From NCBI RefSeq assembly GCF_001544455.2, contig NZ_FCOC02000012.1, forward strand, positions 124,001-188,000: a stretch of DNA of 64,000 nucleotides, in the 5' to 3' direction. Under the pieces are notes generated by a model. It was given only the letters and a program-made list of their open reading frames with translations, had not been told where the DNA came from and did no database searches. A program made the position numbers and the translations under genes. Below, in pieces: positions 42,832 through 51,247 of this stretch. Numbering within the stretch: position 1 is the stretch's first letter; every line of letters starts with the position of its first letter. The stretch comes from Caballeronia sordidicola (lineage in GTDB: Bacteria > Pseudomonadota > Gammaproteobacteria > Burkholderiales > Burkholderiaceae).

Positions 42832-44577
42832 CTACTTCTTCGCCATGAAGGCAAGATCCGAAGGCGCATGCAGCGACGATGCAGCAAACGGCATCGGCTC
42901 TTCGGAAACGGACACGCGCCGCTCGGCGCCGGCCCCTATCGATGTCACCGATGCCAGCGGCGCAACTTCGCCCCGCAACGCCTTCAGAATATGTTCCGAC
43001 AGCCGCAAGGTCATTGCCGCGATCGTGATGGTCGGGAAATTCGCCCCGACCGTGGGAAATACCGAACTGCCCGCCACATACAGGTTGCTCATGCCATGCA
43101 CCTGGCAGTTGCGATCGACCACGCCTTGCCTGGGCGAATCATGCATGCGCGTCGTGCCCATGTGATGCCACGTGCCTTCGAGTTGCGCCGGCCACGGCTT
43201 GCCTTCCAGCGGCTCATCAAGCTGAACGTCAGCCACACCCGTGCGCTGCATTTCTTCCGCCAGCAGCGTGACGGTACGATCGAACGTGCGCTTGACCAGT
43301 TCGGTCAATTGCCAGTCGACCTTCACGCGATTCATGCCGAGCGCATCTTTCTGCGATGACAACGTGACGCGGCTATCGCGATTCGGCTCGGCTTCGACGA
43401 TGGTCTGAAACTTGACGTCGGTGATAAGCGGACGCGGTTGCAACAGCCGTGCAAGACCGAAGCAAGCGGTATCGACCGGATGCATTGCCATGGTGAGCAG
43501 GTCCTGCGAGAAATTCCAGCCAGGCTGATCCTTCTGCAAAACAGCCTGCTTGCAACGGATCAGCGCCTCCGCGCCTTCCGTGTTCTCGCCACGAAACACC
43601 GAATAGAACCACACGCGCGCATTGAGCAGACGCTCGCGCTCGAGCACCTTTTGCGTCAGCGCGAACTGAGACGAGATGAACTGCCCATGCGCCGACACCG
43701 ACGCATTCTGATAGTGATACTTGATGTCATAAAGCTTGTTGCGCGCCCACGGCTTCTTGAACTTGATGCTGCCCTGCATGGTGCGCGGATGGTCCATGAA
43801 ATAGCGGCCGACAATGTCGTTGCCGTTACCCAGTCCTTCTGCCTGCACCTTGTTCGACGCAAGCAGCAGGCGCGCATTCTCAATCCCGCCTGTAGCCAGG
43901 ATGAATAGCTTCGCGGAAACGGAAAAGCGCCGCCCGCTCAGCGTGCCGACATCGATTTGCGATACGTGCTTCGCTTCGCTGTCGGTGCCTATGTTCATTG
44001 CGTTGGCGTTGAGGAACACACGCACGTGCGACGACGCGCCGAGCACGGCTTTGTACACCTTGCCAAAACGCACCGGCGGGCTGAACTGCGAGATCGTGTC
44101 GCGCACCGTGCCGCTTGGCAGCGGATGACGTTTTACATCATCACGGCCAATGGCAGCTTCCCAATATGCAGGTTCGAAATTGTTTTCGCCAAGCTTGAGC
44201 AACGCATGCGTGCGGGCATAGTATGGGCGCAACTCGTCGAGCCCGAAAGGCCAGCCGCTGTCGTTCACCCAATCGCGTTTTTCAAAGTCCCATGAATCGA
44301 GCGGGCGGCACCACCCGCCCCAGCAATTGCTGCTGCCGCCCAGGAAACGGCTGCGGCTGCCGTCCGCATAGGTGTATGGAATACCGACGTTCTCGCCGCG
44401 ATACAGATCGCGCGTGGCGTCGTCTGGCTTATAGCCGCCGCTTTCAAGCAGGACGGTATCGATCCCGTGCTTATCCATTTCGAGCGCGAGCGTAATACCC
44501 GCGACGCCTGCCCCGATGATGCAGACCGTGGTCTTCACCACCGCGCCCTGCTCTACATTTCGGCTGTCAATGAACAT
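42832..44577 (-). CDS. GMC-family oxidoreductase
   Basis: A 581-residue FAD-dependent glucose-methanol-choline oxidoreductase. The FAD motif is CIIGAGVAGITLALEMDKHG (about residues 19-38), GGSSNCWGGWCRPLD (about 80) is a second family landmark, and the C-terminal catalytic region has HHMGTTRM and SVFPTVGANFPT (about residues 505-540). No signal peptide is seen. It lies at the edge of the exopolysaccharide locus on the same strand as an acetyltransferase gene. It could oxidise a sugar or lipid-linked sugar, but the substrate is not visible. Start ATG has AGGAG upstream. Confidence 0.85.
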   Translation of the reverse strand: MFIDSRNVEQGAVVKTTVCIIGAGVAGITLALEMDKHGIDTVLLESGGYKPDDATRDLYRGENVGIPYTYADGSRSRFLGGSSNCWGGWCRPLDSWDFEKRDWVNDSGWPFGLDELRPYYARTHALLKLGENNFEPAYWEAAIGRDDVKRHPLPSGTVRDTISQFSPPVRFGKVYKAVLGASSHVRVFLNANAMNIGTDSEAKHVSQIDVGTLSGRRFSVSAKLFILATGGIENARLLLASNKVQAEGLGNGNDIVGRYFMDHPRTMQGSIKFKKPWARNKLYDIKYHYQNASVSAHGQFISSQFALTQKVLERERLLNARVWFYSVFRGENTEGAEALIRCKQAVLQKDQPGWNFSQDLLTMAMHPVDTACFGLARLLQPRPLITDVKFQTIVEAEPNRDSRVTLSSQKDALGMNRVKVDWQLTELVKRTFDRTVTLLAEEMQRTGVADVQLDEPLEGKPWPAQLEGTWHHMGTTRMHDSPRQGVVDRNCQVHGMSNLYVAGSSVFPTVGANFPTITIAAMTLRLSEHILKALRGEVAPLASVTSIGAGAERRVSVSEEPMPFAASSLHAPSDLAFMAKK

Positions 44578-44921
44578 TCCCCGTGCTCCTTCTCGTGTGC
44601 AGCGGTTCGCCCAATCGTATTGTCGGCTTATCCGCTGTCGCCACCCGTTATTGAAACGCTTCGCTGCCGTGGCGCGTCGCGCGGTTCACTGTGCCGCCAA
44701 CGCCCGGACAGAAGCCGTCCATCTTTCATCTAACGAAACACCAGGCGGGTCCGAACAATCCACATGCGCTCAGGCGCTCATGCCAGCCTTACCTGCGTGT
44801 AATAGTCGTAGGACGCGCGCTTCGTTACCCGCCAAGATAAAGGCGCATGCGGCCAAAGCGCGCTGGTCGACGCGCCCGGCCCGGCGAACCACCTCATGCT
44901 TCAATGCGGCCCCGTTTCGGT
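44578..44921. other. Intergenic region between acetyltransferase and GMC genes
   Basis: 344 bases on which no credible gene, repeat or strong hairpin was found. It ends with the AGGAG ribosome site of the GMC gene. It probably contains a promoter or leader for that gene. Confidence 0.6.
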
Positions 44922-45611
44922 TCAGGCATCAAACCGCTTTCTGATAAACCGTACCGGATTACCGCCATATACACCCTCTGCTTCCAGTGACCGATGCACC
45001 ACCGACAGTGGAGTCACCACTGCCGAGCGACCGATGGTCACGCCCATTTGCACAACGCATTTCGATGTGATCCACACCCCGTCTTCAATCACGATCGGCT
45101 TGACATGCAGATCCATGTTCGTCGCGAGATCGTGTGAACCGGTTGTGAGAAACGCGTCTTGTGAGATGCAGACATTCGAGCCAATACGAATCGATGTCTG
45201 GTTGTAGATCCACGCATTCACGCCGAACCAGCAGTTGTCACCCACTTGCAGATTCCACGGCGCTTTCACGCGGATCGGGTGCGGCATGCGACAACCCGTG
45301 CCAATGCGCGCGCCAAAGCGGCGCAACAGCCAGACACGTATGGCGGACACCGGTATGAATTTGTTATTGATGATTGCGGCTTCAAGGAAGAACCACACAA
45401 GCTCTATAAGCGTGCTGCGCTTCGCTACGTAATTGCCCTTGCCCGCAAGGCTAAGATCAATGACCCGCGCGCCGCCGTCCGATTGGGCCGATACAGCGCC
45501 CGGCGCAGCGTTGCGAACGCCCGCATCCCTGGCAACATCTTCTTCAATGCAATGTTCGTCGATTGTTCTGTGCATGATTGCCGGCCCCCGAGCCCGTAGC
45601 GGCGAATGCAT
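44922..45611 (-). CDS. Hexapeptide-repeat acetyltransferase (WcaF type)
   Basis: A 229-residue left-handed beta-helix acyltransferase, expected to acetylate a sugar of the exopolysaccharide with acetyl-CoA in the cytoplasm. The conserved region begins with DLSLAGKGNYVAKRS (about residue 52). Hexapeptide repeats run from about residue 105 (for example IGSNVCISQDAFLTTGSHD, with the catalytic-type His). The family C-terminus GVYGGNPVRFIRKR follows. The first 50 residues are not family-like, and ATG 45575 (217 residues) is an equally possible start. Confidence 0.85.
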   Translation of the reverse strand: MHSPLRARGPAIMHRTIDEHCIEEDVARDAGVRNAAPGAVSAQSDGGARVIDLSLAGKGNYVAKRSTLIELVWFFLEAAIINNKFIPVSAIRVWLLRRFGARIGTGCRMPHPIRVKAPWNLQVGDNCWFGVNAWIYNQTSIRIGSNVCISQDAFLTTGSHDLATNMDLHVKPIVIEDGVWITSKCVVQMGVTIGRSAVVTPLSVVHRSLEAEGVYGGNPVRFIRKRFDA

Positions 45612-45825
45612 TGCAACGCCGCATGAAACCGATTATGGGCGATGAGTGCTGTGGTTCTCGTGTGCCAGCCCACTAATGGCCGCAAGGGAAAGACTTTTGG
45701 CGGCATCCGCATGACCGCCCCACGAAAGATTTGCTACCTTGAAACAAGGGGTGCCAGCCGCTCGACAGCGCTGCAACTTTGGGATAACAATCAATCTTCA
45801 TATCGGCGATACATCGGAGTGCGTC

Positions 45826-46302
45826 ATGAAATCATCCATTCACCGGCTGGCCTGTCGTCATGTATTGCATCGCGTATTGGCGATGCTTGTTGCTGGTGCA
45901 GCGTGGTCCATGTTGCCATGCGCCCATGCTGCCGCAGGCGACGCGGGCGCGCGCGACTATGCCGCTGAAGACAAGTTATTGGGAGGTCCCTCTTCGTACG
46001 CAGGGTATGCCGACCCCTACGGCCAGGCGCCGAACGCCAACGGCAACGGAGCCAAAAACGGTGCGAAACAAGGCGCCGCCACCACTTCCGCCGAGAACAT
46101 GATGAACAACAACGCAGACCCGGCGCAGACCAACGCGTCATTCGTCAAGCCGGGCACGGTCGTCATGAAGCGCGGTGCGCGCGTGCGGGACGCCAACGGG
46201 AAGCTGGTTGCGACGCCCGACGCCGCTGCCCAGTCGGTATACGGCGCGAACGGCGTGAAGGCCGCGAAGAAACCGCTGGAAATCTACAAGTCACCTTACT
46301 GA
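45826..46302 (+). CDS. Hypothetical secreted Asn/Ala/Gly-rich protein in the EPS locus
   Basis: A 158-residue protein with a signal peptide at about residues 1-36 (hydrophobic VLAMLVAGAAWSMLPCAHAA). The mature part is low in complexity and polar: ANGNGAKNGAKQGAATT, then ENMMNNNADPAQTNASF, and a more ordered end with GTVVMKRGARVRDANGKLV. ATG 45826 has GGAG upstream. It is the only plus-strand gene between minus-strand EPS genes. I do not recognise a family, and an envelope or matrix-associated role is only suggested by place. Confidence 0.7.
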   Translation: MKSSIHRLACRHVLHRVLAMLVAGAAWSMLPCAHAAAGDAGARDYAAEDKLLGGPSSYAGYADPYGQAPNANGNGAKNGAKQGAATTSAENMMNNNADPAQTNASFVKPGTVVMKRGARVRDANGKLVATPDAAAQSVYGANGVKAAKKPLEIYKSPY

Positions 46303-46332
46303 AAACGAAAACGAGCTGCGCCAAAGGAAAAA

Positions 46333-46359
46333 CCGCCCGGCAACGTATGCATCGGGCGG
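46333..46359 (-). terminator. Terminator of the EPS glycosyltransferase operon
   Basis: CCGCCCG (46333-46339) and CGGGCGG (46353-46359) pair, and on the minus strand TTTTTCC follows. It lies 33 bases after the stop of the WcaI-type gene and marks the end of the main minus-strand EPS operon. Confidence 0.8.
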
Positions 46360-46391
46360 CTTGCAAGAGAGCCGTATGGTTTGGCAATGCT

Positions 46392-47741
46392 TCAATCGAT
46401 CTTCTCGATCTCCACCATCGTCACCGCAGCACTCGCTTTGGGCGTGGCAGCGGCCCCTGAATTTCCCGTCTTGACGTCCATGCGCTCCACCGCATGCGCG
46501 CCCACCCGGTCGCCCGCACGGTCTCCTCTGAGTGCTCGCAACTTGTCGTCAAGCCGTCCCAATACCCACGCCGGCGACAAATGCAGTTCCGCGAAAACAC
46601 GGCCTTCAGCGCCAAGCGCCGCACGTTGTTCCGGGTTGGCCACCAGTTCTTCGATAGCAGCCGCCAACGCATCCACGTTCTCGGGCGGCACGACTACGCC
46701 ACGCGTCGAAACCACGTTGTACAGTTCCGTGCCCGGACGCGCCATTGCAATCACTACGCGACCGCTGGCGAACATGCCCGTGAGCTTGGACGGCATCACG
46801 AGATCCGCGGCATCACCGCGTTGCGGGAGGACGTGGATATCGGCGAGATTGAGGAGTTCGTTGAGCCGCTCGACCGGCTGCAGTGCGATGAACCGGCAAT
46901 TGCTCAGGCTCTCGCAGCATTTCTCCAGATCGACCTTCGTCGCGCCGTTGCCGCAGAAAACGAACGTGATGTCATCGCGTTTGGCAAGCGCCTGCGCCGC
47001 GCCGGCAAGCACTTCCAAGCCCTGCTTCGATCCCATGTTGCCCGCGTACAGGACGACTTTTGCGTGCTCCGGAATGGCAAGTTCATCGCGAAACTTGTTC
47101 GGGCGCTGCATTGGATAGATCGCGCTGATGTCGACCCAGTTCGGCAACCGGAAGATCCTGGAAGACGACACGCCCTTGGTCATCGCACGCTCGATCATCT
47201 TGTCGGAGATCGTGGAAACCATGTCGAAGCGACGCAGCAACACGCGCTCCATGAATCGCGCGATCCGCCCAGCGCGTTCGCTCTTCAGCAAACCAAGTTC
47301 GAACGCAGCATCTACTTCGAAATCCTGAATATGCAGCCACGAATGAGCGCCGGTCATTCTTGCGAGCATCAATGCGGCAGGCGCGTTGAGCATGGTCGGC
47401 GCGATGGTCATTACCACGTCGGGACGCCACCATGCCTGCTTCAGGAGCGCGGGCAATGAAGCCGCCGCAAACGAAGCAAGATGAATCATGCGCTTGAGAC
47501 CGCTCGGATGTGCAGGTACCCACAATGGCGCACGCCAGATCCGCACATGATTGCGCGTTTCGCACGCGTTGCGCCATGCCGAATAGTCCTTGGCAATTTT
47601 CCATTCCGGATAGTACGGAGGCGCGCACACGACATGAACTTCGTGGCCGTGCTGCTGCAGCGTCTCCGCCATCTCGGCGGTGTACTTGCCCGTACCCGTC
47701 AGCTCGGGCGCGTAGTTCAGCCCGTAGATTAGGATTCTCAT
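46392..47741 (-). CDS. wcaI: Glycosyltransferase family 4 protein (WcaI type)
   Basis: A 449-residue GT-B glycosyltransferase resembling colanic-acid WcaI. The N-terminus is MRILIYGLNYAPELTGTGKY, with CAPPYYPEW near residue 40. The donor-binding half has LYAGNMGSKQGLEVL (about residue 228), and VLPQRGDAADLVMPSKL near 305. The last 40 or so residues (from about 408) are a polar Ala/Gly/Asp tail that extends beyond the fold. Start ATG has GGAGG upstream. It probably transfers fucose or another sugar to the growing repeat unit on the cytoplasmic side of the membrane. Confidence 0.87.
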   Translation of the reverse strand: MRILIYGLNYAPELTGTGKYTAEMAETLQQHGHEVHVVCAPPYYPEWKIAKDYSAWRNACETRNHVRIWRAPLWVPAHPSGLKRMIHLASFAAASLPALLKQAWWRPDVVMTIAPTMLNAPAALMLARMTGAHSWLHIQDFEVDAAFELGLLKSERAGRIARFMERVLLRRFDMVSTISDKMIERAMTKGVSSSRIFRLPNWVDISAIYPMQRPNKFRDELAIPEHAKVVLYAGNMGSKQGLEVLAGAAQALAKRDDITFVFCGNGATKVDLEKCCESLSNCRFIALQPVERLNELLNLADIHVLPQRGDAADLVMPSKLTGMFASGRVVIAMARPGTELYNVVSTRGVVVPPENVDALAAAIEELVANPEQRAALGAEGRVFAELHLSPAWVLGRLDDKLRALRGDRAGDRVGAHAVERMDVKTGNSGAAATPKASAAVTMVEIEKID

Positions 47742-47814
47742 CGTGCCTCCACTTTCGCCGGACAAGCGCAATCCGGCGAAACGGATTTATGCAAACATCA
47801 CTCACGGGATTAGC

Positions 47815-47836
47815 CGCGGCGCGCGTGCGCCGCGGG
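47815..47836 (-). promoter_or_regulatory. GC-rich hairpin between two glycosyltransferase genes
   Basis: CCGCGGCGC and GCGCCGCGG form a perfect 9-bp stem around GCGT in the 149-base gap between the genes. There is no T-run on either side, so an mRNA-processing role is more likely than termination. Confidence 0.5.
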
Positions 47837-47890
47837 GACCATGCGTGGCTCTCTTGGTTGTTGGAGTGAAAATAGAAGCGGTTGCCGCAG

Positions 47891-49033
47891 TCAGTCGCTG
47901 AGCATCATTGCGCAGCCCCTTGCAATGTTTGCAGCCGCCGAAGGCGGATCGAAACGCTGGATCACATCCATGCAGCGCCTGGCCGTCCCGGCCGTATCGG
48001 CGAACGCTTCAATGGACTTGAGCATCGTGCGCTGCAAGGCAGGCACGTCGCCGGCCGGAAATGCATACCCCGATACACCATCGATCACCAGCTCGGGCAC
48101 GCATCCGCAACTCTCGCTCACAATCGACGGGCAGCCATGGCTCAACGCCTCGTTGACAACGAGACCCCACGGTTCGCTCATGCTTGGCAACACCATGCAG
48201 GTCGCGCTGAAGTACTCGACCGAGAGCGGCTCGTCCTGCAGGCTGCCAAGAAACGTGATCGAATCCGTGAGGCCCAGGTCCGCTACCTTGGCCTTGAGTT
48301 CGTCGCCCATTGGACCGGTGCCGACAATGCGCAGCAAGGCGTCGGGAATGCGTTCTTTCAAGCCCCGGAATGCCTCGATCAGCGTGCCAATACCCTTCTC
48401 CGGCGACAAGCGTCCCACGTAGACGAAGATAGGCTTGGATCCCGCCCGGTAATGCATCCGGTCCGACAGCGCGCGCTCGGGCGAGAACGAGCGCGGCAGC
48501 GCTGCGGCCTGGCAGGGGATAAAAATCTTCTCCTGCTTCGCGCCGAGCGACATCAGGTATTCGCGGCTGCGTTCCCCGAAGCCGAAATAGCCGTCGCAGA
48601 GCGAGAAGAACACGCGCTTCGGAATCGATGTAATCATCTTGCGTGGCCGGTCACGTCCGGTTGAATCGCAGAACACCGCGCGCCGCTTTCCTGTCAGGAT
48701 GCACGCGGCCATCATTGCCCAGTATTCGGGACGGTGATAACCGGGCAGCACGACAAGATCGGTCTTCGCCTTCAGCACTTCCCACGTGAGGCGCGCCGTC
48801 ATGCGCCAGGTCGGCACGTCTTCATAACAACCGTTGTAGAGCTTGCGCATCGGGTAGCTGTGGAACGAATAATCCACGTCCGAGAAACCAATGCGGTCGT
48901 GCTCGGTATCGGCGATCTGGACCATCGAATACTTGATCGACCCCGAGCCCGAAATGTTGTGCAGCGCGGACAAAACAGCCCCTTTGTGCCGCGACCAGAC
49001 GACATTATGGAAAATGGTGACCGTTGCATTCAT
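47891..49033 (-). CDS. Glycosyltransferase family 4 protein
   Basis: A 380-residue GT-B glycosyltransferase of the EPS operon. The C-terminal GT4 half shows FVYVGRLSPEKGIGTLIEAF (about residues 198-217), and a donor-binding EPWGLVVNEALSHGCPSIVS stretch (about 283-302) with the family E-x7-E pattern. The N-terminal acceptor half is less conserved. Start ATG has AGGGATAA upstream. The acceptor and donor sugars are not visible. Its position after gmd and fcl makes a GDP-sugar donor reasonable. Confidence 0.87.
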   Translation of the reverse strand: MNATVTIFHNVVWSRHKGAVLSALHNISGSGSIKYSMVQIADTEHDRIGFSDVDYSFHSYPMRKLYNGCYEDVPTWRMTARLTWEVLKAKTDLVVLPGYHRPEYWAMMAACILTGKRRAVFCDSTGRDRPRKMITSIPKRVFFSLCDGYFGFGERSREYLMSLGAKQEKIFIPCQAAALPRSFSPERALSDRMHYRAGSKPIFVYVGRLSPEKGIGTLIEAFRGLKERIPDALLRIVGTGPMGDELKAKVADLGLTDSITFLGSLQDEPLSVEYFSATCMVLPSMSEPWGLVVNEALSHGCPSIVSESCGCVPELVIDGVSGYAFPAGDVPALQRTMLKSIEAFADTAGTARRCMDVIQRFDPPSAAANIARGCAMMLSD

Positions 49034-49095
49034 GTTCTAATTATCCCTATTGATAGCGTGTGCTTCACGAGGCATGAGGCGCTGCCGTCCTCGTG

Positions 49096-50052
49096 TCATG
49101 CGTGAGCCGGCTGCCGGCTCAGCGCCTCGTAGTGCTGCAGGAAGTCCTGATAGGTTGCGCGTATGCCTTGCTCGAGCCCCGTAGATGCAAGCCATCCCAT
49201 GTTGCCGAGCTTCGATACGTCAAGCAGCTTTCTCATCGTGCCGTCGGGTTTGCTTGCGTCGAATACCAGTTCGCCTTCGAAGCCCACCACGCGACAGACC
49301 GTTTCAGCAAGTTCGCGAATGGACAGGTCTTCGCCCACGCCCACGTTGAATACGCCTTCGTCGTGTGCGCTTTCCATCAGGAACACGGCAGCGCCGGCCA
49401 GATCATCCACATGCAGGAATTCACGGCGCGGCGTGCCCGAGCCCCATACGGTCAGCGTGCTTTCGCCATTGAGCTTCGCCTCATGCGCCTTGCGGATCAG
49501 CGCTGGCAGCACATGGCTGCTCTTCAGATCGTAGTTGTCGTTCGGGCCGTAAAGATTGGTTGGCATCAGCGAGATGAACTTGCAACCGTATTGGCGGTTA
49601 TAAGCCTCGCAGAGCTTCAACCCCGCGATCTTCGCAATGGCATATGCCTCGTTGGTCGGCTCCAGCGCCGAGGTCAACAGATACTCTTCCTTGATCGGCT
49701 GCGGGCAGGCCTTCGGGTAAATACACGACGAGCCGAAGAACACCAACTTCGATACATTCCAGCGGCATGCCGCATGGATCACGTTCGTTTCGATGGTGAG
49801 GTTTTCATAGATGAACGATGCGGGCAGCGTCGAGTTCGCGAGAATGCCGCCGACCTTCGCCGCCGCGAGCAGCACCACGTCTATGCTTTCCTTCTCGAAG
49901 AACATGTTCACGCCGACCTGGTCTGTCAGATCGAGCTGCGAATGCGTGCGCGTGATGATGTTGCGATACCCCGCGTCGGTGAGCCGGCGCACGAGCGCAG
50001 AACCCACCATGCCCCGATGACCCGCTACGAAAATGCGTGCGTTTTTGTCCAT
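49096..50052 (-). CDS. fcl: GDP-L-fucose synthase
   Basis: A 318-residue bifunctional epimerase/reductase that converts GDP-4-keto-6-deoxy-D-mannose to GDP-L-fucose with NADPH. The dinucleotide motif is VAGHRGMVGSALVRRL (about residues 9-24), the catalytic Ser is in GSSCIYPK, and the Tyr-Lys pair is in YAIAKIAG (about residue 136). It begins six bases after the gmd stop, so the two steps of fucose-nucleotide synthesis are coupled. Confidence 0.94.
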   Translation of the reverse strand: MDKNARIFVAGHRGMVGSALVRRLTDAGYRNIITRTHSQLDLTDQVGVNMFFEKESIDVVLLAAAKVGGILANSTLPASFIYENLTIETNVIHAACRWNVSKLVFFGSSCIYPKACPQPIKEEYLLTSALEPTNEAYAIAKIAGLKLCEAYNRQYGCKFISLMPTNLYGPNDNYDLKSSHVLPALIRKAHEAKLNGESTLTVWGSGTPRREFLHVDDLAGAAVFLMESAHDEGVFNVGVGEDLSIRELAETVCRVVGFEGELVFDASKPDGTMRKLLDVSKLGNMGWLASTGLEQGIRATYQDFLQHYEALSRQPAHA

Positions 50053-50058
50053 GATCTC

Positions 50059-51177
50059 TTACTCGTGATGTTCAAGAGCTTTGAATCCAGCCATCGTGAC
50101 GAGCGCGTCACGCCGTGCGATCTGATAATCCGAACGAACCATCTCCTTGACGAGCGAGGAGAAGGTTGTCGTCGGACGCCAGCCAAGTTTTGCATGTGCC
50201 TTTGAAGGGTCGCCGAGCAAGGTTTCGACTTCGGTCGGGCGGAAATAGCGCGGGTCGACACGGACGATCACGTCGCCCTTGACGAGCTTTGTTTCGCGCC
50301 CCTCGACCCGATCCACAATACCCACTTCATCCACGCCCTTGCCTTCGAAACGCAGGTGTACGCCCAGCTCCGCGGCCGCCTGCACCACGAAATCCCGCAC
50401 GCTGTGCTGTTCCCCGGTTGCGATCACGAAATCTTCGGGCTTGTCCTGCTGCAACATCAGCCATTGCATCTCGACGTAATCGCGCGCATGACCCCAGTCG
50501 CGCAGCGCCGAAAGATTGCCGAGATACATGTTCTCCTGCATGCCGACGGCAATGCGCGCCATGGCGCGCGTGATCTTGCGCGTGACGAAGGTCTCGCCGC
50601 GCACCGGCGACTCATGGTTGAACAGGATGCCGTTGCACGCGTACATGCCATACGCCTCGCGATAATTCACCGTCATCCAGTACGCGTAGAGCTTCGCAGC
50701 CGCATACGGGCTGCGCGGATAGAACGGCGTGGTCTCGCGTTGCGGAGACTCCTGCACGAGCCCAAAGAGCTCGGATGTCGATGCCTGATAAAACCGCGTC
50801 CGCTTTTCCATGCCAAGAATGCGGATCGCTTCGAGTATGCGCAGTGCGCCAAGACCATCGGCGTTCGCCGTGTATTCGGGTTCTTCGAACGACACCTGCA
50901 CGTGGCTCTGCGCGCCCAGGTTATAGATCTCGTCGGGCTCGGTACGCTGCACGATATGCATGATGCTCGAGGTATCCGTCAGGTCTCCGTGATGCAGCAC
51001 GAACTTCGGGCCGTCCTCATGCGGATCGCTGTAAAGATGGTCGATGCGGTCCGTGTTGAAAAGCGAGCTACGGCGCTTGATGCCGTGTACCTCATACCCT
51101 TTTTCCAACAGCAGTTGAGCCAGGTAGGACCCGTCCTGTCCAGTCACGCCGGTAATCAAAGCGACCTTGTGTTTCAT
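50059..51177 (-). CDS. gmd: GDP-mannose 4,6-dehydratase
   Basis: A 372-residue SDR-type dehydratase that makes GDP-4-keto-6-deoxy-mannose from GDP-mannose. The NADP-binding motif is ITGVTGQDGSYLAQLL (about residues 8-23), the active site has STSELFG and YAAAKLYAYW, and near residue 187 the sequence NGILFNHESPVRGETFVTRK is diagnostic. Start ATG 51177 has AGAGG upstream. It is followed by fcl, which shows that the polymer probably contains fucose or a related 6-deoxy sugar. Confidence 0.95.
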   Translation of the reverse strand: MKHKVALITGVTGQDGSYLAQLLLEKGYEVHGIKRRSSLFNTDRIDHLYSDPHEDGPKFVLHHGDLTDTSSIMHIVQRTEPDEIYNLGAQSHVQVSFEEPEYTANADGLGALRILEAIRILGMEKRTRFYQASTSELFGLVQESPQRETTPFYPRSPYAAAKLYAYWMTVNYREAYGMYACNGILFNHESPVRGETFVTRKITRAMARIAVGMQENMYLGNLSALRDWGHARDYVEMQWLMLQQDKPEDFVIATGEQHSVRDFVVQAAAELGVHLRFEGKGVDEVGIVDRVEGRETKLVKGDVIVRVDPRYFRPTEVETLLGDPSKAHAKLGWRPTTTFSSLVKEMVRSDYQIARRDALVTMAGFKALEHHE

Positions 51178-51247
51178 CTTGTGCCTCTCGTCTTTCTCGG
51201 TGAAAGTGGCGCGTCCCGCGCGCCGCGGCGTCATTGTGTCCAGGGCA

